DNA of 64,000 nt from Bacteroidales bacterium UBA2939 (GTDB lineage: Bacteria > Bacteroidota > Bacteroidia > Bacteroidales > P3), in NCBI GenBank assembly GCA_002349055.1, contig DECD01000051.1, positions 19,449 through 83,448 of the forward strand. The letters are read 5' to 3'. The position numbers were made by a program, and so were the translations under genes. Below the pieces are notes generated by a model. The model saw only the letters and a program-made list of their open reading frames with translations. It made no database searches and had not been told where the DNA came from. Below, one piece after another: positions 36,495 through 43,798 of this stretch (the stretch's first letter is position 1; each line of letters starts with the position of its first letter).

Positions 36495-37505
36495 ATGAAA
36501 ACAAGACTTATATTCCTCTTGGCGACGGTCGCCTTCCTCTCAAGTTGCGAGGAGGTGCTCGACATCGAGAACGACCCCTCGAAGACCCAGCTGGTGGTCA
36601 ACGCGGTGCCGCAGGCAGGCAAGCGCGCTTTCGTCTATTTTGCCGGTAGCCGCTTCTTCCTCGACCCTTCCAACGACCAGCCCCTCGATGCCGCCTTGGT
36701 GACCCTCTATGTCAACGGCACCCCCTATACGCCCGACTCCGTCGCCCACTGCAAGTATTTCTTCCCCTACACCTATGTCGAAGGCGACAGCCTGCGGCTC
36801 GACGCCCGTGCCGGCGACCGCCAGGCCAAGGCCCAGACTTATGTCCCTTACATCCCATCCTTCACCAAGGTCAAAATCTACGACCGCTCGGCGGGCGGCA
36901 CCATGCACTGGTACCGCGCTCAGATTGACTTCCAGGACCATGCGGGAGTCGATGAATACTACAACCTCTGCGTCATGGTGCGCGACAGCGGTGTGCGCTT
37001 CAACGAGTGGCAGCAGAAGTACGACACCGTCGACACCGTCCACGTCAACTACTTCCTGTTCAGAAACTGCCCCGAGATTCAGGGCGATGCCTCCTATACT
37101 AATCCTATGATGGGTGTGGTGTACACTCGCAATTATTTCAACGACAGCAAGATTGACGGGCAGAACTACCACATGGAGATGGACCTCCTCCATCTTCTCG
37201 ACACCAACGAGGTCGAGCCTTTCAAGCACGAATACACCATCTCGCTCGAGTCCATCACCTACGCACGCCTGCGCTATCTGATTGATGTGGCGCGGCAGGG
37301 TGGGGGCAGCACCAGCTTCTTCACCGAGCAGGGCAATGTCCGCGGCAACGTCGAGGGTGCCCTGGGCATCTTCGCCGGTTCAGCCAAGAGCGAGGTCACT
37401 TTCTGGCCCGACACCCTGCCCCCCTTCCCGACAGGCACCGCCTTGCCCCCTTCCACAATCCCCGCGCAATTACTCAACGACATATCAACGATGCAGCATC
37501 GTTAA
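36495..37505 (+). CDS. DUF4249-family lipoprotein
   Basis: A 336-residue protein whose signal sequence ends FLSSC, giving a lipidated C18. Residues about 25-330 are beta-rich with DIENDPSKTQLVVNAVP near the start, typical of DUF4249. These lipoproteins are encoded beside TonB receptors in Bacteroidetes and are thought to act as surface partners, analogous to SusD; that role is inference. It starts 12 bp after the receptor gene. The stop codon lies in the first unit of an 11-bp tandem repeat array. Confidence 0.85.
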   Translation: MKTRLIFLLATVAFLSSCEEVLDIENDPSKTQLVVNAVPQAGKRAFVYFAGSRFFLDPSNDQPLDAALVTLYVNGTPYTPDSVAHCKYFFPYTYVEGDSLRLDARAGDRQAKAQTYVPYIPSFTKVKIYDRSAGGTMHWYRAQIDFQDHAGVDEYYNLCVMVRDSGVRFNEWQQKYDTVDTVHVNYFLFRNCPEIQGDASYTNPMMGVVYTRNYFNDSKIDGQNYHMEMDLLHLLDTNEVEPFKHEYTISLESITYARLRYLIDVARQGGGSTSFFTEQGNVRGNVEGALGIFAGSAKSEVTFWPDTLPPFPTGTALPPSTIPAQLLNDISTMQHR

Positions 37506-37550
37506 ACTATCGTTGAACTATCGTCGAACTATCGTCGAACTATCGTCGAA
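37502..37550. repeat. 11-bp tandem repeat array (array C)
   Basis: TTAAACTATCG, TTGAACTATCG and two copies of TCGAACTATCG, at 37502, 37513, 37524 and 37535, then a partial fifth unit. The period is exactly 11 bp. The sequence differs from arrays A and B but the period and position, upstream of a strong promoter, are the same. Confidence 0.85.
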
Positions 37551-37596
37551 ATGGGCTACCGGACAGGAACTTTTTGTGTAGGAAAAGAAAAAATAT

Positions 37597-37628
37597 TTTG
37601 TCAGTTCCAAAAATGTTCGTATCTTTGC
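37597..37628 (+). promoter_or_regulatory. Promoter of rplU-rpmA
   Basis: -33 TTTG (37597-37600), 19-bp spacer, -7 TATCTTTGC (37620-37628): an exact consensus match. The leader of about 60 nt contains a nine-codon open frame starting ATGGGGGAG (37639), which may be chance. Confidence 0.85.
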
Positions 37629-37696
37629 AGTCCGAAATATGGGGGAGAAATGCCCTCGAAATGAGTGAAAGTAACTAAAAAACAAACAATTAAAAA

Positions 37697-38005
37697 ATGT
37701 ACGCAATCGTAGAAATCGCAGGCAAGCAATTCAAGGTCGCCCAAGATCAGAAGATTTTCGTCAACCGTCTGAAGAACGACGAGGGTAGCGAAGTGTCTTT
37801 TGACACCGTGATGCTTAAAGACAATGATGGCAACGTCGAGGTTGGTAAACCTTACATTGCTGGTGCTAATGTAAAGGCCACCGTCCTCCGCCACCTCAAG
37901 GGCGATAAGGTTTTGGTGTTCAAGAAAATCCGTCGCAAAGGCTATCAGAAGATGAACGGCCATCGTGACTATCTGACCCAGATCAAGATCGATAGCATCA
38001 ATTAA
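37697..38005 (+). CDS. rplU: 50S ribosomal protein L21
   Basis: A 102-residue protein with MYAIVEIAGKQFKVAQDQK at the start and KKIRRKGYQKMNGHRDY near the end, both family signatures of L21, which binds 23S rRNA. Length is normal. First gene of a two-gene operon with rpmA, driven by the consensus promoter upstream. Confidence 0.98.
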   Translation: MYAIVEIAGKQFKVAQDQKIFVNRLKNDEGSEVSFDTVMLKDNDGNVEVGKPYIAGANVKATVLRHLKGDKVLVFKKIRRKGYQKMNGHRDYLTQIKIDSIN

Positions 38006-38037
38006 TAAAGTGTCTAACCTTTTAAAAACAGTATATT

Positions 38038-38295
38038 ATGGCTCATAAAAAAGGTGTTGGTAGTTCCAGTAACGGTCGCGAATCCGAAAGCAAACGCTTA
38101 GGCGTGAAGATTTTTGGTGGTCAGAAGTGCATCGCCGGCAATATCATTGTCCGTCAGCGCGGTACCGCCCACAACCCCGGCCAGAATGTTGGCATGGGCA
38201 GAGATCACACGTTGTATGCTCTCATCGACGGCGTGGTGAAGTTCCACAAAGGCCGCGAGGATCGTTCCTACGTCTCCGTGGTTCCCGCAGAGTAA
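38038..38295 (+). CDS. rpmA: 50S ribosomal protein L27
   Basis: An 85-residue protein with [19 protein letters not shown] at the start. The N-terminus is the mature form without the extra leader that Firmicutes L27 carries. [14 protein letters not shown] sequence is present as [22 protein letters not shown]27 reaches the peptidyl transferase centre. A terminator follows 33 bp downstream. Confidence 0.98.
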   Translation: MAHKKGVGSSSNGRESESKRLGVKIFGGQKCIAGNIIVRQRGTAHNPGQNVGMGRDHTLYALIDGVVKFHKGREDRSYVSVVPAE

Positions 38296-38327
38296 ATTTG
38301 TAGAAATTTTTTTCATAATTTTGCGAT

Positions 38328-38360
38328 GGCCCTGTTCTGTCTTGGAACGGGGCTTTTTTT
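38328..38360 (+). terminator. Terminator of rplU-rpmA
   Basis: GGCCCTGTTC and GAACGGGGCT pair (one G-T wobble) around a short loop and are followed by seven T. The T-run overlaps the stop codon of the convergent DAHP synthase gene. Confidence 0.85.
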
Positions 38361-39414
38361 AGTCCATCTGGACCCGTATGCTCTCGCTGTGGATTTTCTC
38401 GAGGAGTCCGCGCACAAAGTCGGCATCGAGGTTCAGCTGGGAGGCCAGCTGTAGGCGGTCGTCCATCACGGCTTCCCAGCGTTTGGACTGATAGACGGTC
38501 ATTTTCTGTTCGCGTTTGACGTGGGCTATCTGTTGCGAAAGCACCATGCGCTGTGCCAGCAGGCGCAGCAGCTCGTGGTCGATGTCGTCAATCTGTTGAC
38601 GTAGCGGCAGCAGGTGGCTGTCGGCGGAGGAGGGCTGCTGGGTCTGGAAGTCGGCGAGGCGTTTCACCAGGGCCGCGAAGTCGGCGGGCGTGAGCTGCTG
38701 CGGGGCGTCGGTGAGGGCGTCGGCAGGGTGGGGGTGAACCTCGACCATCAGGCCGTCGTATTCGAGCTGAACTGCCGCCGTCGACAGCGGCTCGATGAGT
38801 TTCCGTGTGCCGCCGATATGGCTGGGGTCGCAGATGAGGGGCAGGTCGGGCATGACGCGGCGCAGGTGCAGGGGAAGCTCCCAGAGGGGGGCGTTGCGGT
38901 AGCCCTGGTTGTTGTACATGCTGAAGCCGCGGTGGATGGCGGCCAGGTTCTTGATGCCCACCTGTGCGATGCGTTCGAAGGCACCGAGCCACAGGCGCAG
39001 GTCGGGGCTGAGGGGGTTCTTCACCATGACCAAGGTGTCGGTGCCGCGCAGCGCTTCGCCTATCTCTTCGACCATGAAGGGGTTGGCGGTGGTGCGGGCG
39101 CCGAGCCAGAAGGCGTTGATGCCGTAGTGCAGGCAGAGTGCCACGTGCTCGGGGCTTGCCACCTCGCAGCAGAATCGCACATGACTGCCGTCGGCCATGC
39201 GCAAGTCGCTCTCCTGCAATTCTTTCATCCATTGCAGGGCAGGCTCGCCGAGACCCTCGAAACCACCCGGGCGCGTGCGAGGTTTCCACACGCCGCCACG
39301 GATGAGGCGCAGCTGGGGAATGGCTGTGAGTTCGCGCGTGACCTGTTGTAGCTGCTCGCGGCTCTCCACGCTGCAAGGGCCGGCGATGAGAATGGGTTTG
39401 TCGTTTTTATCCAT
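38359..39414 (-). CDS. Bifunctional DAHP synthase / chorismate mutase
   Basis: A 351-residue fusion. Residues about 5-255 are a KDPG-type DAHP synthase (PILIAGPCSVES, RGGVWKPRTRPGGFEGLG, KNLAAIHRGFSMYNN, LICDPSHIGG), the first step of the shikimate pathway. Residues about 265-350 are an AroQ-type chorismate mutase (LRQQIDDIDHELLRLLAQRM), the first step to phenylalanine and tyrosine. The fusion with this order is common in Bacteroidetes. The start MDKNDKP is chosen over an ATG 36 bp upstream because it follows the -7 element at 39425-39433. Convergent with rpmA. Confidence 0.93.
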   Translation of the reverse strand: MDKNDKPILIAGPCSVESREQLQQVTRELTAIPQLRLIRGGVWKPRTRPGGFEGLGEPALQWMKELQESDLRMADGSHVRFCCEVASPEHVALCLHYGINAFWLGARTTANPFMVEEIGEALRGTDTLVMVKNPLSPDLRLWLGAFERIAQVGIKNLAAIHRGFSMYNNQGYRNAPLWELPLHLRRVMPDLPLICDPSHIGGTRKLIEPLSTAAVQLEYDGLMVEVHPHPADALTDAPQQLTPADFAALVKRLADFQTQQPSSADSHLLPLRQQIDDIDHELLRLLAQRMVLSQQIAHVKREQKMTVYQSKRWEAVMDDRLQLASQLNLDADFVRGLLEKIHSESIRVQMD

Positions 39415-39424
39415 AAATGATTTT

Positions 39425-39433
39425 GCAAAAGTA
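39425..39433 (-). promoter_or_regulatory. Possible promoter -7 element of the DAHP synthase gene
   Basis: Minus-strand TACTTTTGC, matching TAnnTTTG, only 11 bp from the chosen ATG, which would give a very short leader. No consensus -33 is seen. Confidence 0.45.
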
Positions 39434-39467
39434 CACAATTTTTTTGACATAACAGCGTTATTGTTGC

Positions 39468-40013
39468 ATGAAAATAAAATATCTTAGACTGAAGAACTGG
39501 TTGCTCGTCACGGTGATGGGCATGTTTGGACTGTCGTCGTGCCACTGCCACAAGGAGGCCGCAAAGACGGAGGAGCCCAAGGCTCCGGCCATGCAGCCGC
39601 GTGAGGAGATACGTCTGATGTACGGCGTGCCGACCATGAATTTCATGATTCGCGGACAGGTGAAAGATGCCGACGGACGTCCTGTGAAGGACATCCGCGT
39701 CAACATGCTGGAGCGCGGCATGGAGGTGCAGAACGGCGAGTTGCAGGGCGACCCCGAGCGGATGCAGCTTTGGCTCGAGCAGAACGCAGCGAAGACTGAC
39801 AAGGACGGCAACTTCGTCATCAACAACAGCGGCATGCCGCGGGAAGAGGTGAGACTGATGGTGCGCGATGTCGATGGCGTGGAGAACGGCGAGTACAAGA
39901 ACCAGGTGCTGGAGGTGAAGGTGAAACAGGGCGACGTAGACCGCACCGGTGCCGGCGGCTGGAACCAGGGCACCTTCAAGAAAGAGGTGGAGATTAAGCT
40001 TGAGAACAAGTGA
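39468..40013 (+). CDS. Radical SAM-associated putative lipoprotein
   Basis: A 181-residue protein. The hydrophobic N-terminus ends LSSC (C25, lipobox), so the mature lipoprotein would start CHCHKE. Residues about 60-175 form a carboxypeptidase regulatory-like beta-sandwich (RGQVKDADGRPVKDIRVNML and TDKDGNFVINNS). This gene and the next match the Bacteroidales pair 'lipoprotein with radical SAM' and 'radical SAM with lipoprotein'. Function of the pair is unknown to me. The TGA stop overlaps the GTG start of the radical SAM gene, so they are translationally coupled. The four CHCH residues at the mature N-terminus are a possible metal site or modification target (inference). Confidence 0.8.
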   Translation: MKIKYLRLKNWLLVTVMGMFGLSSCHCHKEAAKTEEPKAPAMQPREEIRLMYGVPTMNFMIRGQVKDADGRPVKDIRVNMLERGMEVQNGELQGDPERMQLWLEQNAAKTDKDGNFVINNSGMPREEVRLMVRDVDGVENGEYKNQVLEVKVKQGDVDRTGAGGWNQGTFKKEVEIKLENK

Positions 40014-41194
40014 GGCTGAAACAGCGAGTTGGTCTTGAACTACAACGGTCTCTGCGACATACCAACGAGCAGTTGCACCCGCTCCGCACCCTCTTTTGGG
40101 AGTGTACGCTGCGTTGCAACATGAGTTGCCGCCATTGCGGGAGTGACTGCAAGGTGCAGCCTTCCGTGAAGGACATGCCGGCGGCGGATTTCCTGAAAGT
40201 TATCGATTCTATCACACCTCATGTGGACACGCATAAGGTGTTTGTTATTTTCACCGGAGGCGAGGCCCTGCTGCGCGACGACCTCGAGGAGGTGGGCCTC
40301 GAACTTTACCGCCGTGAGTACCCCTGGGGATTGGTTACCAACGGCTACCTGCTCGACGAGAAGCGACTGGAGAGCCTGATGGCCAGTGGCATGCACAGCA
40401 TCACCGTGAGCCTTGACGGCTTCGAGGAGCAGCACAACTGGATTCGCCGTCACCCGCAGTCGTTCGCAAAAGCGGTGGAGGCCATCAAACTGCTCGCCAA
40501 GCAGAAGGACATCCTGTGGGATGTGGTCACCTGCGTCAATCCGCGGAGCTATCCCCACTTGGAGGAGTTTAGGGAGTTTCTTGTTTCGCTTGGTGTCCCT
40601 GCCTGGCGGTTGTTCAGCATCTTCCCCATGGGCCGCGCCGCCAACGACCCCGAGTTGCAGCTCACCGATGAGCAGTTCCGAGGGATTTTGGATTTCATTA
40701 AGGAGTGCAGGAAATCTTCATCCTCCACCCCTCAGTCGCTGCGCGACAGCTCCCCTGTCTCAGGGGAGCAACACTGCGGCAGCAGCTCCTCCCCTGAGAC
40801 AGGGGAGGTGGCCGGAGGCCGGAGGGGTGGACAAATAGATGTCAGCTATGCGTGTGAGGGTTTTCTTGGCGAGTACGAGCAGAAAGTCCGCGATCATTTC
40901 TTCTACTGCCGCAGTGGTGTCGAGGTGGCCTCGATACGTTGCGACGGTGCCATCAGTGGCTGCACCTCGGTTCGCAGCCACATGGACCAGGGCAACATCT
41001 ACCGCGACGACTTCTGGGATGTGTGGCAGAACCGCTTCCAAGTGATGCGTGACCGAAGCTGGGCCAAGAAAGGCCAATGCAAAGACTGCAAAGTCTGGCG
41101 CTACTGCGAAGGCTCCGGCCTCCACCTCTACGACGACAACGGCGACCTGCTCGCCTGCCACCACCATCGAATTACATCATCCTATGGCAAATAA
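40010..41194 (+). CDS. Radical SAM protein with SPASM-like C-terminus, paired with lipoprotein
   Basis: A 394-residue protein with the SAM-binding cluster motif CNMSCRHC (residues 36-43), then FTGGEALLRDDL (the GGE motif) and VSLDGFEEQHNWIRR. A Cys-rich C-terminus (about 290-385; YCRSGVEVASIRCDGAISGC, GQCKDCKVWRYC) fits a SPASM/twitch domain with auxiliary Fe-S clusters, as in peptide- or protein-modifying enzymes. Start is GTG, overlapping the upstream stop. Residues 239-274 are encoded by a 108-bp palindromic repeat (40724-40831) that splits the chain before the C-terminal region without changing the frame. Likely acts on the adjacent lipoprotein or a peptide; substrate unknown. Confidence 0.88.
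   Translation: MRLKQRVGLELQRSLRHTNEQLHPLRTLFWECTLRCNMSCRHCGSDCKVQPSVKDMPAADFLKVIDSITPHVDTHKVFVIFTGGEALLRDDLEEVGLELYRREYPWGLVTNGYLLDEKRLESLMASGMHSITVSLDGFEEQHNWIRRHPQSFAKAVEAIKLLAKQKDILWDVVTCVNPRSYPHLEEFREFLVSLGVPAWRLFSIFPMGRAANDPELQLTDEQFRGILDFIKECRKSSSSTPQSLRDSSPVSGEQHCGSSSSPETGEVAGGRRGGQIDVSYACEGFLGEYEQKVRDHFFYCRSGVEVASIRCDGAISGCTSVRSHMDQGNIYRDDFWDVWQNRFQVMRDRSWAKKGQCKDCKVWRYCEGSGLHLYDDNGDLLACHHHRITSSYGK
40724..40831. repeat. In-frame palindromic element in the radical SAM gene
   Basis: 108 bp, exactly 36 codons, codon-aligned. Ends TCCACCCCTC and GAGGGGTGGA are perfect inverted repeats. Inside are two palindromes, GCTCCCCTG-TCT-CAGGGGAGC (40749-40769) and CCTCCCCTG-AGA-CAGGGGAGG (40788-40808). 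The GH20 gene holds an element with the same plan. Confidence 0.9.
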
Positions 41195-41792
41195 TGTTGA
41201 TAAATACAAAGACCCAACACGGTGGTATAACTCCAACGTTGAGGAGCGTTATAAGTATGTCTGAAAGAGATTGGAGCTCTATTTTGATGGGCTAGATGAT
41301 GATGACGATTTTGAATGGAATATTAAAGACGCGGTGGTTGGTGCTGTATATTTTTCTAAACAAGCCATGAATCTTGTGATTCAAAACAGGGCGGAGATAA
41401 AACCACAAAGGACGAGACCCATTATTAAGGAAATCTATGATAATGGTAGTTATAAGGTTTTATGTGAATCGGGTAGGTTGCAATGTGAAGGATTGGGGAT
41501 AGATGATTTCTTTAAGCAAAGCAAGTTTCCGCAGAAATTAAATATAGAGCATGTTATCCCGTATAAATACTATGGGAAGAAATTAATTGAATTGTTTCAA
41601 ACAAATTCTCTTAATCTTGAATTGTTTAAACATTTTATGTCCTGTATTTATATATGTATAGTGGCTAAGGAAGAAAACTCCCGGTTCGGAGGAAAACTTA
41701 GGAGCGATATGCCACAGGGTTGGCAATGGAATGGAGATCCATTTGCCAGGTATAAAGCATGTGGTATTGAGATATGGGGGGGGTTAAATTAG
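41184..41792 (+). pseudogene. HNH-like protein gene interrupted by in-frame TGA
   Basis: Frame starting MANNVDKYKDPTRWYNSN reaches TGA at 41262-41264 after 26 codons, then stays open in the same frame for a further 176 codons (KRLELYFDGLDDDDDFEWN onward). The downstream part has LNIEHVIPYKYYGKKLIELF then AKEENSRFGGKLRSDMPQGW and DPFARYKACGIEIW. The EHVIP and later Glu/Asn/Arg segment suggest an HNH nuclease-like fold, without proof. The ATG overlaps the end of the radical SAM gene by 11 bp. DNA is A+T-rich compared with neighbours. It ends beside a run of eight G (41776-41783). Most likely a nonsense-mutated accessory gene; a sequencing error is possible, and TTG at 41271 could start a shortened product. 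Confidence 0.6.
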
Positions 41793-42251
41793 ATTCAGCA
41801 ATAGCAATAAAAAGAAACCTATCGCAATGGCAATGCCCCATTTTACCCATGTTGATGGATTGTCGCTTACTTTCTCTTCTATCTGAGTTTCTTTAAACAT
41901 CGGTTGAATCTCTTCGGAGAGCATTGTTTTTACATGGTTCTTCTTGTCAGGCACACCGTTGATTTCCACTTGAGCAATTTCTTCGTTGACTTCTGCAAGA
42001 AGTTGTTCGAAAATGGGAAGAAGTAGTGCTTCGGCTCTCTCGTCAAGGGTACCCCATTCATAGGTCCCTTTGTTTGTTTCGATTCTTTCAAGATGAGCGA
42101 AACATCTTGCACTTATAGACTCATAATTCCCCGTTTTGTAGTTGAAAATTGATTTTTTCCCTGTAAAGGGTTTAAGGGCTTTAATGCAGTTCTCGTAGTT
42201 CCTTTTTCTTTCAAGAAGATTTTTTACTTCGTCTAAATCGTCTATTAACAT
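41784..42251 (-). CDS. Tail-anchored protein of unknown function
   Basis: A 155-residue protein starting MLIDDLDEVKNLLERKRNYEN. The first 120 residues are charged and mostly helical, with probable coiled-coil stretches (EQLLAEVNEEIAQVE). One hydrophobic segment at the very C-terminus (WVKWGIAIAIGFFLLLLLNLI) is a membrane anchor. The start is set by a -7 element at 42275-42283; an ATG 45 bp earlier would be upstream of the transcript start. It overlaps the HNH-like gene tail-to-tail by 9 bp and is A+T-rich like it, so the two may have arrived together. Not recognised. Confidence 0.75.
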   Translation of the reverse strand: MLIDDLDEVKNLLERKRNYENCIKALKPFTGKKSIFNYKTGNYESISARCFAHLERIETNKGTYEWGTLDERAEALLLPIFEQLLAEVNEEIAQVEINGVPDKKNHVKTMLSEEIQPMFKETQIEEKVSDNPSTWVKWGIAIAIGFFLLLLLNLI

Positions 42252-42274
42252 GATTTTGTATTTTGAATTTTGGT

Positions 42275-42283
42275 GCAAAGATA
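42275..42283 (-). promoter_or_regulatory. Promoter -7 element of the tail-anchored protein gene
   Basis: Minus-strand TATCTTTGC, exact TAnnTTTG match, 24 bp from the ATG at 42251. It is divergent from the metK promoter 42 bp away. Confidence 0.65.
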
Positions 42284-42325
42284 TATTTTTTTTCAAATAA
42301 AAATTTAGAATTGCCGAAAAAATCG

Positions 42326-42334
42326 TATCTTTGC
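42326..42334 (+). promoter_or_regulatory. Promoter -7 element of metK
   Basis: TATCTTTGC, exact TAnnTTTG match. It places the transcript start within a few bases of the SAM-II-like aptamer. TTTA at 42304-42307 is a degenerate -33 at the right spacing. Confidence 0.7.
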
Positions 42335-42342
42335 AACTGCAA

Positions 42343-42392
42343 ATGTGGATAGATTTGTAATGATTGCAACCACTTGAAAAAATGCTAAAGCA
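42343..42392 (+). ncRNA. Probable SAM-II riboswitch in the metK leader
   Basis: GTGG (42345) pairs with CCAC (42370) to form stem P1. The loop contains GATTTG and ATTGCAA, and downstream lies A-rich sequence then TGCTAAAGC (42383-42391). These blocks, in this order and spacing, match what is known of the SAM-II (SAM-alpha) pseudoknot aptamer, which binds S-adenosylmethionine and turns off methionine/SAM genes. metK makes SAM, so feedback fits. The aptamer ends about 75 nt before the metK ATG, farther than in compact SAM-II switches, so the expression platform is unclear. Confidence 0.75.
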
Positions 42393-42466
42393 CTAATTCA
42401 ACGGTAATTTCAGTACAATCTTTTCACTGTTAAAACAAAGTATTAACAGTTAAAAGTAATGTAATT

Positions 42467-43798
42467 ATGAGCTATTTTTTCACTTCTGAAAGTGTTTCCG
42501 AGGGCCATCCCGACAAGGTGGCCGATCAAATCAGCGATGCGTTGCTCGACGAATTCCTCCGCCGTGACCCCGAGAGCCATGTGGCCTGCGAAACGTTGGT
42601 GACCACGGGCTTGGCCGTGGTGAGCGGCGAGGTGACCTGCAACGGTTGGGTCGACATCCAGGAGACCGTGCGTGATGTTATCAAAGAGATTGGCTACACC
42701 AAGGGCGAGTATAAGTTCGAGTCCGAGTCGTGCGCCGTGCTCTCCACCATCCACGGCCAGAGCGGCGATATTAACCAGGGTGTTTGTCCCTGGACCACGA
42801 CCAAAGGGAGTGACTCAGGAACAAAGAAGAAAGAAGAGGAGCAGGGCGCCGGCGACCAGGGTATGATGTTCGGCTATGCCTGCAACGAGACGCGCGAGTA
42901 TATGCCGCTGCCCATCACGCTGGCCCACATCTTCCTCCAGGAGCTGACGCGCATCCGCAAGGAAGGAAAGGTGATGACCTATCTGCGTCCTGACGCCAAG
43001 AGCCAGATTACCATCGAATACAGCGACGACAACAAGCCGCTGCGTGTCGACACTATCGTCCTCTCGACCCAGCACGACGAGTTCGACAGTGAACGCAAGA
43101 TGCTGAAGCAGATTGAGAAGGACGTGCGTGAGATACTGATACCGCGCGTGATGAAACGCATCAACGCCAAGAACCGCGCCCTGTTTGCCAAGAAGGATTA
43201 CAAACTGTTTGTCAACCCCACGGGCAAGTTCGTCATTGGCGGGCCGCACGGCGACACGGGCCTCACGGGCCGCAAGATTATCGTCGACACCTATGGTGGC
43301 CGCGGTGCCCACGGCGGCGGCGCATTCAGTGGCAAGGACCCCTCGAAGGTCGACCGCTCGGCAGCCTACGCCACTCGCCATATCGCCAAGAACATGGTGG
43401 CGGCGGGATTGTGCGACGAGGTGCTGGTGCAGGTGGCCTACGCCATCGGTGTGGCCGAGCCGGTGGGATTCTACGTCAACACCTACGGTACTGCCAAGGT
43501 GAAGATGACCGACGGCGAGATTGCCGAGCGCGTCAAAAGCCTTTTCGACATGCGCCCATACGCCATCACCCAGCGCTTCGGACTGAAGAACCCCATCTAC
43601 CGCAGCACGGCTGCATACGGTCACATGGGCCGCGACCCCAAGGAGGAGACAGTCATCCTCTATGATGCCGAGGGCAACAAGCACAAGAAGAAAGTGCAGT
43701 TCTTCGGCTGGGAGAAACTGGATATGGTGGAGGCAATAAAGAAGGAATTTGGCCTCACCCCCAACCCCTCTCCAAATGGAGAGGGGAGTAGAAAGTAA
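42467..43798 (+). CDS. metK: S-adenosylmethionine synthetase
   Basis: Makes SAM from methionine and ATP. Seen: [20 protein letters not shown] at the start, [14 protein letters not shown], the [16 protein letters not shown] loop, and [19 protein letters not shown]. At 443 residues it carries two additions that look repeat-derived. Residues about 106-120 ([14 protein letters not shown]) are encoded by a 44-bp inverted repeat (42783-42825), beside the mobile loop that covers the active site. The last 15 residues ([15 protein letters not shown]) and the stop come from a 144-bp element. All conserved motifs are intact. Preceded by a probable SAM-II riboswitch. Confidence 0.94.
   Translation: MSYFFTSESVSEGHPDKVADQISDALLDEFLRRDPESHVACETLVTTGLAVVSGEVTCNGWVDIQETVRDVIKEIGYTKGEYKFESESCAVLSTIHGQSGDINQGVCPWTTTKGSDSGTKKKEEEQGAGDQGMMFGYACNETREYMPLPITLAHIFLQELTRIRKEGKVMTYLRPDAKSQITIEYSDDNKPLRVDTIVLSTQHDEFDSERKMLKQIEKDVREILIPRVMKRINAKNRALFAKKDYKLFVNPTGKFVIGGPHGDTGLTGRKIIVDTYGGRGAHGGGAFSGKDPSKVDRSAAYATRHIAKNMVAAGLCDEVLVQVAYAIGVAEPVGFYVNTYGTAKVKMTDGEIAERVKSLFDMRPYAITQRFGLKNPIYRSTAAYGHMGRDPKEETVILYDAEGNKHKKKVQFFGWEKLDMVEAIKKEFGLTPNPSPNGEGSRK
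42783..42825. repeat. Inverted repeat inside metK
   Basis: TTTGTCCCTGGACCAC (42783-42798) and GTGACTCAGGAACAAA (42810-42825) are imperfect inverted arms (12 of 16 positions) around GACCAAAGGGA. It encodes residues about 106-120, which have no clear counterpart in typical MetK. Confidence 0.65.

Noticed and set aside
37639..37668. Nine-codon upstream frame in the rplU leader
   Set aside because: Short, without a family match; an autoregulatory leader cannot be told from chance.
41262..41264. Selenocysteine codon at the interrupting TGA
   Set aside because: No convincing selenocysteine insertion hairpin follows, and no selenoprotein machinery is in the window. A nonsense mutation or read error is simpler.
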